From Sulfuricellaceae bacterium (lineage in GTDB: Bacteria; Pseudomonadota; Gammaproteobacteria; Burkholderiales; UBA9220), in the NCBI GenBank assembly GCA_019911985.1, contig JAIOJO010000231.1, forward strand, positions 1-6,271: a stretch of 6,271 bases of DNA, in the 5' to 3' direction. Below are positions 1 to 4,835 of the stretch, piece by piece. Numbering within the stretch: position 1 is the stretch's first letter; each line of letters begins with the position of its first letter. The notes under the pieces were generated by a model. It did no database searches and was not told the origin of the DNA. It worked only from the letters and a program-made list of their open reading frames with translations. The position numbers and the translations under genes were made by a program.

Positions 1-58
1 ATTCCACACAAGCGTCGAGCGACACCGCCCGGCGCCCGCAAAACCCCGTCCCGTAAGG

Positions 59-190
59 GTTGTGTCAAAAGCCGGCGTCTGCGGCGTTGCGCTCCTTGGC
101 CTCGTAGGCTCGCTACGACCGGCGTCGCGCGCCTTGCAGCCTCCGGCTTTTGACGCAACGCGATCCCCGTGCGACTTAATCAGAGGCTCC
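59..190. repeat. Dispersed repeat, copy A (long form), directly after prfC
   Basis: An outer inverted repeat pairs 59-75 with 143-159: 16 of 17 positions pair, with a G/T mismatch at 63/155. The core is GTCAAAAGCCGG (64-75) with CCGGCTTTTGAC (143-154). The interior holds a second hairpin, TCGTAG-GCTCG-CTACGA (102-118), and a GGCG/CGCC stem (121-133). A 23-base tail at 168-190 matches copy B at 21 of 23 positions and abuts CTAG (191-194), which contains the prfC stop codon. Read on the minus strand the tail starts GGAGCCTCTGATTAAGTC, resembling an IS5-family terminal repeat. No matching opposite end is visible in bases 1-58, which hold nothing else I recognise, so the left boundary is uncertain and may lie outside the window. 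A folded 3' hairpin could also protect the prfC mRNA. It lacks the T-run of an intrinsic terminator. Confidence 0.8.
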
Positions 191-194
191 CTAG
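191..194. other. Putative YTAR target site (CTAG) at the prfC stop codon
   Basis: The four bases CTAG directly flank the GGCTCC end of repeat copy A and include the TAG stop of prfC. They fit the YTAR target preference known for IS5-group elements. A matching duplication on the far side of the element was not found in the window, so the target-site reading is inference. Confidence 0.4.
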
Positions 195-1765
195 AAAACT
201 TCCCGTGTTTCCAAAAACCGGATAGACGGGAAACGCTCCTGGGTAAGCGTTAAATTAACTTTGTTTGGCGCTAGGTAAACGTATTCGTTGGCACCGTCCA
301 GCGCCACGTTATGGCCATACTGGTCAGCCAGTTTCTTCAAATCCGCATCGGAGCCGCGTAACCAGCGCGCCGTGGCGACGCTATAGGATTCGAACAACAC
401 ATCCACTCCGTACTCGTGCTGCAAGCGGTGAGCGACTACGTCGAACTGCAGCATCCCTACGGCTCCCAACACCAGATCGTTGTTGTCCAGAGGTCGGAAA
501 AGCTGGGTCGCTCCCTCCTCCGCCAATTGCTGCAAGCCCTTCTGCAACTGTTTCATTTTCAGCGGATTGCGCAAATGGGCGCGGCGGAACAGTTCCGGTG
601 CAAAGGAAGGAATGCCCGTGAATTTAAGGTCCTCGCCTTCGCTAAACGCATCGCCCAAGCGGATTGTGCCGTGGTTGGGAATGCCGATTATATCGCCGGC
701 ATACGCCTCGTCGGTGGTATTGCGATCCTGGGCCATGAAGGTGATAGCATTCCCCACGGTAAACAGCTTTCCGCTCGACACCTGTTTAATTTTCATGCCC
801 CGGTCGAAACGTCCCGAACAAATGCGCCAGAAGGCGATACGGTCGCGGTGCTTGGGGTCCATATTGGCTTGGATTTTGAATACGAAACCGCTAAATTTCG
901 CCTCGTCGGGAGCAACGGTTCGGCTTTCGGCCGGTCGGCTCAACGGTGCCGGCGAAAGCTCGACAATAGCGTCGAGCAGCGACTGCACTCCGAAGTTATT
1001 CATGGCCGAACCGAAAAACACCGGTGTTTGTTTTCCCGCCAGGTAGGCGGCGCGATCAAATGCGTGAGAAGCACCGCGCACCAGTTCGATGTCGGAACGC
1101 AACTCGGCGGCCTGATCGCCGATCAATTCGTCCAAGCGCGGGTTGTCCAGCCCGGCAACGATTTCGGCAACGGATTTATCGGCATGCGGATCGAATACCG
1201 CCACGCTGTCGTCGTATAGGTGGTAAGTGCCGCGAAAGCGTTTTCCCATGCCGATCGGCCAGGTCATCGGTGCGCATTGGATTTGCAAAACCGACTCGAT
1301 TTCGTCGAGCAATTCGATCGGCTCGCGCCCTTCGCGGTCGAGCTTGTTAATAAAAGTCAAAATCGGCGTGTCGCGCAAACGGCACACGTTCAAAAGCTTG
1401 ATCGTTTGGGCTTCCACGCCGTTCACCGAGTCGATCACCATCACGGCGGAATCCACAGCCGTTAGCGTGCGGTAGGTATCTTCGGAAAAATCCTCGTGTC
1501 CAGGCGTATCCAGCAGGTTGATCATGCACTCGCGGTAGGGGAACTGCATCACGGACGAGGTGACGGAAATACCCCGTTGCTTTTCCAGCTCCATCCAGTC
1601 CGATGTCGCATGGCGATCCGATTTTCGCGCACGCACGGCCCCCGCCATCTGGATCGCCTTACCGAACCACAGCAGTTTCTCGGTAATCGTGGTTTTACCC
1701 GCGTCGGGGTGGGAAATAATCGCGAAGGTACGGCGGCGGTGAATCTCGTCTTTCAAAGTGCTCAC
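191..1765 (-). CDS. prfC: Peptide chain release factor 3 (RF3), translational GTPase
   Basis: RF3 is a cytoplasmic GTPase that speeds removal of RF1/RF2 from the ribosome after peptide release. Numbered from the GTG start at 1765, the 524-residue product shows G1 SHPDAGKT (18-25), the effector stretch RGISVTSS (64-71), G3 DTPGH (86-90), G4 NKLD (140-143) and G5 GSA (252-254). The RF3-typical HATSDWMELEKQ precedes the effector loop. The rest fits the RF3 beta-barrel domain II and domain III, ending FLETREVF. Length matches the family (about 525-530). The open frame extends 28 codons further to an ATG at 1849. I prefer GTG because RF3 proteins normally begin with an S-x-L-K-x-E-I-x-R-R-R-T-F-type sequence, which starts right here, and because a TATAAT box (1799-1804) lies inside the longer frame. 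No clear Shine-Dalgarno sequence precedes the GTG. The stop codon TAG abuts repeat copy A. The product call is near certain; the start is very likely. Confidence 0.97.
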   Translation of the reverse strand: MSTLKDEIHRRRTFAIISHPDAGKTTITEKLLWFGKAIQMAGAVRARKSDRHATSDWMELEKQRGISVTSSVMQFPYRECMINLLDTPGHEDFSEDTYRTLTAVDSAVMVIDSVNGVEAQTIKLLNVCRLRDTPILTFINKLDREGREPIELLDEIESVLQIQCAPMTWPIGMGKRFRGTYHLYDDSVAVFDPHADKSVAEIVAGLDNPRLDELIGDQAAELRSDIELVRGASHAFDRAAYLAGKQTPVFFGSAMNNFGVQSLLDAIVELSPAPLSRPAESRTVAPDEAKFSGFVFKIQANMDPKHRDRIAFWRICSGRFDRGMKIKQVSSGKLFTVGNAITFMAQDRNTTDEAYAGDIIGIPNHGTIRLGDAFSEGEDLKFTGIPSFAPELFRRAHLRNPLKMKQLQKGLQQLAEEGATQLFRPLDNNDLVLGAVGMLQFDVVAHRLQHEYGVDVLFESYSVATARWLRGSDADLKKLADQYGHNVALDGANEYVYLAPNKVNLTLTQERFPSIRFLETREVF

Positions 1766-1798
1766 GGCAACAATCTGTTTTGGCAGTAAAACCTGCGG

Positions 1799-1804
1799 AT
1801 TATA
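1799..1804 (-). promoter_or_regulatory. Candidate -10 box of the prfC promoter
   Basis: On the minus strand this reads TATAAT, a perfect sigma-70 -10 hexamer. A start about 7 bases downstream would give a leader of roughly 27 bases to the GTG at 1765. The -35 region is poor: no hexamer at 16-18 bases upstream resembles TTGACA, and there is no TG extension of the -10. The call therefore rests on the -10 and its position. It suggests prfC can be transcribed independently of the genes upstream. Confidence 0.5.
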
Positions 1805-2051
1805 CCGATATCGCCGATCAAATAACAGGGCAATGCGCCTCTTGCCCATTAACAGCCATGCCGCATTAATTCACGCGGATCATCGTGCCGGATTTTACGC
1901 CTTGAACAACAAGCCACCCCTCTCTGCATACCCTATTGGCTTAGCAGGGAGATTTTGATGAAGGGGCCATTTTGATCTTACAGCCGGCGATTTCGCCGCG
2001 CTCAACGCGTCGAATCGGGGACATTTCTTGGGCAAGCACCCATACATGTCG
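1805..2051. other. Intergenic region with small repeats and hairpins, no credible gene
   Basis: This stretch, between the prfC promoter and repeat copy B, has no ORF I can support. It holds three imperfect direct repeats of the form GGGGnCATTTTGAT: at 1946-1960, at 1963-1977 (11/15 matches to the first) and a shorter one, GGGGACATTT, at 2017-2026. Between them lie two small hairpins: CGGCG-ATTT-CGCCG at 1985-1998, and CGCG-CTCAA-CGCG at 1997-2009, which shares two bases with the first. Clustered short repeats of this kind can occur at insertion-sequence ends (transposase binding sites), so this may be a decayed mobile-element end, but no transposase fragment is visible. Confidence 0.4.
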
Positions 2052-2131
2052 GTCAAAAGCCGGTGTCTGCGGCGCCGCACGCCAGACCAGCACCGGCTTT
2101 TGACGCCTCGTGCAACTTAATCGGAGGCTCC
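2052..2131. repeat. Dispersed repeat, copy B (short form), directly after the membrane-protein gene
   Basis: The same element as copy A, in the same orientation, with a shorter interior. A perfect 14-base inverted repeat pairs GTCAAAAGCCGGTG (2052-2065) with CACCGGCTTTTGAC (2091-2104). The first 23 bases match copy A (64-86) except at one position. The loop contains the perfect 12-base palindrome TGCGGCGCCGCA (2068-2079). The tail at 2109-2131 matches 168-190 of copy A at 21 of 23 positions and abuts TTAA (2132-2135), which contains the TAA stop of the neighbouring gene. Compared with A, roughly 50 interior bases are missing. No opposite terminal repeat flanked by TTAA is visible. A weak look-alike, GGAGATTTTGATGAA, lies at 1948-1962 but is not flanked by TTAA. 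It is probably a non-autonomous or solo-end mobile-element remnant. Confidence 0.8.
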
Positions 2132-2135
2132 TTAA
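2132..2135. other. Putative YTAR target site (TTAA) at a stop codon
   Basis: TTAA directly flanks the GGCTCC end of repeat copy B and includes the TAA stop of the membrane-protein gene. It fits the same YTAR rule as the CTAG at copy A. No second TTAA adjoining a terminal repeat is seen upstream. The TTAA at 1849-1852 and 1866-1869 are not followed by GGAG. Confidence 0.4.
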
Positions 2136-2707
2136 TAAGCCTTCGACTTCTTCATGGCTTGCTCTTGCTTCCGCTGCTCTTCCGCCTCGGCCAGGCGGCG
2201 CATGCGCTCGATTTCAAACTTTTTACGGCGCACTTCATCTCGCGCCTTACTGATTTGTCCGTCGATTTCCACCCGCGCCGCCCTAAGCTGATCCAACGTA
2301 TCTTTCAGCAGAGCGAGAGTATTTTCGTGATTGTCTTTTTCCACCGGCAAATAGAGGTAAAACAAAATGCAGACCATGACCGTAAGGAATAGCATGAATT
2401 TAATCAGGAACAATCCGTCCAGCGTGAGCATGCTGAATACAAAAAAATAAACCGCAATGACAAACACAATACTCAAGCGATCCTCAAACGTCAGGATGGA
2501 AATCAGATGAAGGTGACGAGCCACCTCCTTTTCAAGAGAGAAATAAATCTCCCTCTCCTCGTCCAACTTATCTGTCCGTTCCTGAAGCAGATCCTGTACT
2601 GTATCGTTTAATTCGGCAAGGGAGCGTTGATCGCCCTCGTTTTCCATAGCAGCGGACTCGACGCCGGCCTGAGTCCGCCCATCGAGCTCAGATGCCGCAT
2701 CGGTCAT
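2132..2707 (-). CDS. Unrecognised 191-residue membrane protein with coiled-coil tails
   Basis: I do not recognise this family. The layout is clear: an acidic, polar N-terminus (1-65) with a helical, charge-rich stretch (about 30-65); two hydrophobic segments (about 78-96 and 99-121) separated by a short LDG turn; then a long, highly charged helix (about 123-190) ending in a Lys/Arg/Gln/Glu-rich tail (KKSKAY). A two-helix membrane hairpin with both tails on one side, probably the cytoplasm, is the simplest topology. There is no signal peptide, catalytic motif or cysteine cluster. The ATG at 2707 is supported by TAGGAG nine bases upstream. Codon use looks more AT-rich than the neighbours: 2401-2460 is 24/60 G+C, against 40/60 in 3061-3120 of the helicase gene, though Phe/Ile-rich membrane segments partly explain this. 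It lies 106 bases downstream of the helicase gene. That the gene is real is likely; its role is unknown, and a scaffold or membrane-organising role would be a guess. Confidence 0.85.
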   Translation of the reverse strand: MTDAASELDGRTQAGVESAAMENEGDQRSLAELNDTVQDLLQERTDKLDEEREIYFSLEKEVARHLHLISILTFEDRLSIVFVIAVYFFVFSMLTLDGLFLIKFMLFLTVMVCILFYLYLPVEKDNHENTLALLKDTLDQLRAARVEIDGQISKARDEVRRKKFEIERMRRLAEAEEQRKQEQAMKKSKAY

Positions 2708-2716
2708 GATCCCAAA

Positions 2717-2722
2717 CTCCTA
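2717..2722 (-). promoter_or_regulatory. Strong Shine-Dalgarno site of the membrane-protein gene
   Basis: The minus strand reads TAGGAG, followed by nine bases and then the ATG at 2707. This fixes the start and supports the reality of an otherwise unrecognised gene. Confidence 0.8.
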
Positions 2723-2770
2723 GCCGAAACCATGTTATGTCCCTGTGCCCACCGCTTGAATCCCACCGAA

Positions 2771-2800
2771 ATTCAGCCGTAAATCCATATTACATGACAA
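2771..2800 (-). promoter_or_regulatory. Possible weak promoter of the membrane-protein gene
   Basis: In the 106-base gap after the helicase gene, the minus strand has TTGTCA (2795-2800, five of six matches to the -35 consensus), an 18-base spacer, and CTGAAT (2771-2776, only three of six matches to the -10). It could give the small gene its own transcription, but the -10 is poor and read-through from the helicase gene is equally possible. Confidence 0.25.
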
Positions 2801-2813
2801 ATGGCTAGCGCGC

Positions 2814-4766
2814 TCATGCCACCATTCCGACTTGCCCCGAACTACAAAAGGCAAAGAAGGCTTCGACCTCGGCCAAGTCCCGAGTCCGTTTCATCGGCGG
2901 CAAACCCTGCCAGATACGACGCCCGTAGGATTTAGTCAGCAAACGGGGATCGCAAATCATCAGCACGCCGTAGTCGTCTTCGGATCGAATCAAGCGTCCG
3001 GCCCCCTGTTTCAAGGAAATCACCGCCTGGGGAAGCTGGTACTCCATAAATGCGTTACGCCCCTGCCGGTTGATATGATCGATGCGAGCCGCGAGCACGG
3101 GGTCGTCTGGCGGCGCAAATGGCAGCTTATCGATTACCACCAGGGAAAGCGCCTCGCCGCGTACATCCACGCCTTCCCAAAAGCTCTGGCTACCCAGCAG
3201 CACGGCATTATTAAGGGAACGGAAACGCTCCAACAACTCGCTGCGCGCGCTCTCGCCCTGGACCAAAATAGGATAATCGAGGCCTGCTTTTTCCCAAGCA
3301 TCCCGCAGGAGTTCATGCCCCAGACGCATTGCGCGCAGAGATGTAAATAAAAGAAACGCACGTCCCCGGCTGGCGATGAGAACCGGCAGCGCCGCCTCGA
3401 CCACGGACGCGGTGTAATCGCGGCTACTCGGCTCGGGCAGGCCGGAAGGCACATACAAGACAGCTTGTTTGGGGTAATCGAAGGGACTGTCCCAACAGGC
3501 GGCACGAGCTTCGGACAAGCCCATTTCGGCGCAATAGTGGCTAAAATCGCCTTTTACCGCCAGGGTGGCCGAAGTAAAAATCCAGGCGCGCGGGTTTGCC
3601 GTCAGTTGCTTACGAAAAATGTCCGCGATGGATAAGGGCGTGGCGTTGAAATGCAGACTCTGGCTGCTTACTTCTAGCCAGAACACATGGCTTCCATCGG
3701 TTCCATCGCGCCAGCGACGGATGCGCCCGGCTAATTCCACGCCCCGTTTCCAACAGTTCTCCAGCCCCTCGGCCCGCTCCGCCTGCGATTCGAGATGCCG
3801 CACCAGATCCTCCAATCGATCGGCCAATTCAGCCACGGCAGGGATAAAACCGCTCAAGCGTTTGGCCGCCTCTTGGGTCAAACGGGCATTCTCTTCTTTC
3901 AGGCTCAAGCGCACATCGCGAAGGGATTTTTCCAGAGCCCCCGCCGCTTCCGGCAATGCCGCGAAATCCTTGGCATGGGTCAGCGCCTCCACGGTCGCAT
4001 CCCGCGCCAATTCCAGCAATTGTCCGCCGCCGACGCTTTCGCCAAAAAACAGGCTAGCGGTTTCAGGCAATTGGTGCGCCTCGTCGAAGATCACGGTATT
4101 ACAAGCGGGCAACAGTTCCGTCACACCCTCGTCGCGCAGCCACACGTCGGCAAAGAACAGGTGATGATTGACCACCACCACGTCTGCGGCCATGGCCCGT
4201 TTGCGCGCCTCCAGGATAAAACAGTCCTTGTGCCAAGCGCATTCCTGGCCGAGACAATTGTCGCGGGTGGACGTAACATGACCCCAGATTCCGGCATTTT
4301 CCGGAACGGAGGTGAGGCCGCCCTTATCCCCGCTATCGCTGTTGGCGACGTAACTTTTGATCAAGGGTAAATAATGCGCATCGTCCCGATTCATGAAGCG
4401 TCCCTCATGGGCTGCCCGATCGAGGTGATAGTAACAGATATAGTTGGCGCGGCCTTTCAGTATGGCCACGGTGACCGGAACTTTGAGCGCCTTGCGCACG
4501 GCGGGGATGTCGCGATTGAACAACTGGTCCTGCAGCGTCTTGGTGCCGGTTGAAACAATCACCTTGCCGCCGGACAGCAGAGAAGGTATCAGGTAGGCAA
4601 AGGTTTTCCCGGTTCCCGTTCCGGCCTCGGCTACCAGGATGGATTGTTGAGAAATCGCCTCGGAAACGGCGTGCGCCATGTCAACTTGCTGCGTGCGGAG
4701 GCGGTAACCCGGCGCAATCTGCGCCAACGGTCCGTCATCGGCGAAGATGGAGTCGAGTTCTACCAT
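2814..4766 (-). CDS. yoaA: DinG/YoaA-family ATP-dependent DNA helicase with iron-sulfur domain
   Basis: A superfamily 2, XPD-like helicase of 650 residues that would use ATP to unwind DNA in the 5'-3' direction in the cytoplasm. Visible motifs: Walker A AGTGTGKT (48-55), motif Ia STGTKTLQDQ (72-81), DEAH (228-231), TSATLA (398-403), SFWEGVD (528-534) and motif VI QGAGRLIR (587-594). Cysteines 111, 171, 176 and 182 lie between motifs Ia and II, where XPD/DinG proteins bind a 4Fe-4S cluster. The N-terminal sequence (DGPLAQIAPGYRLRTQQ) and the length (about 640) fit YoaA better than the longer DinG. In E. coli YoaA works with the chi subunit of DNA polymerase III in repair of stalled replication; a similar role here is inference. 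The ATG at 4766 is the first start in the open frame, with only a weak AGG upstream. The gene follows the GGDEF-EAL gene by 69 bases, so co-transcription is possible. Family certain; YoaA rather than DinG likely. Confidence 0.95.
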   Translation of the reverse strand: MVELDSIFADDGPLAQIAPGYRLRTQQVDMAHAVSEAISQQSILVAEAGTGTGKTFAYLIPSLLSGGKVIVSTGTKTLQDQLFNRDIPAVRKALKVPVTVAILKGRANYICYYHLDRAAHEGRFMNRDDAHYLPLIKSYVANSDSGDKGGLTSVPENAGIWGHVTSTRDNCLGQECAWHKDCFILEARKRAMAADVVVVNHHLFFADVWLRDEGVTELLPACNTVIFDEAHQLPETASLFFGESVGGGQLLELARDATVEALTHAKDFAALPEAAGALEKSLRDVRLSLKEENARLTQEAAKRLSGFIPAVAELADRLEDLVRHLESQAERAEGLENCWKRGVELAGRIRRWRDGTDGSHVFWLEVSSQSLHFNATPLSIADIFRKQLTANPRAWIFTSATLAVKGDFSHYCAEMGLSEARAACWDSPFDYPKQAVLYVPSGLPEPSSRDYTASVVEAALPVLIASRGRAFLLFTSLRAMRLGHELLRDAWEKAGLDYPILVQGESARSELLERFRSLNNAVLLGSQSFWEGVDVRGEALSLVVIDKLPFAPPDDPVLAARIDHINRQGRNAFMEYQLPQAVISLKQGAGRLIRSEDDYGVLMICDPRLLTKSYGRRIWQGLPPMKRTRDLAEVEAFFAFCSSGQVGMVA

Positions 4767-4835
4767 GCAAAACCTAGGAGCGGGAAAGTCGCCATGGTAG
4801 CACGGCTGGGGCTGACGCTATCTAAGACGATTCCT

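Noticed and set aside
62..253. 63-codon plus-strand open frame through repeat copy A
   Set aside because: It is built from the inverted repeat and the end of prfC, with no ribosome binding site; its composition reflects the repeat.
416..1219. 267-codon plus-strand open frame
   Set aside because: It is antisense to prfC, which is clearly the coding strand; no recognisable protein family appears in the plus-strand translation.
1766..1849. 28-codon N-terminal extension of RF3 from ATG 1849
   Set aside because: RF3 homologues begin at the sequence coded from 1765, and a TATAAT box lies within the extension.
1948..1962. GGAGATTTTGATGAA as the missing left terminal repeat of copy B
   Set aside because: Only 10 of 15 positions match the tail, and the preceding bases are GCAG, not the TTAA expected for a target duplication. 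It fits better as part of the local direct-repeat cluster.
1895..2080. 61-codon open frame on the minus strand in the prfC upstream region
   Set aside because: It starts inside repeat copy B, has no ribosome binding site, recognised motif or protein-like pattern, and its length is unremarkable in G+C-rich DNA.
2723..2813. Possible terminator between the helicase and membrane-protein genes
   Set aside because: Only very short complementary stretches (CCAT/ATGG) are present and there is no T-run on the minus strand after them.
4767..4835. Promoter or terminator in the gap before the helicase gene
   Set aside because: No hexamer pair of acceptable quality and no stem-loop with a T-run is visible; the palindrome CCTAGG at 4773-4778 is too short to mean anything alone.
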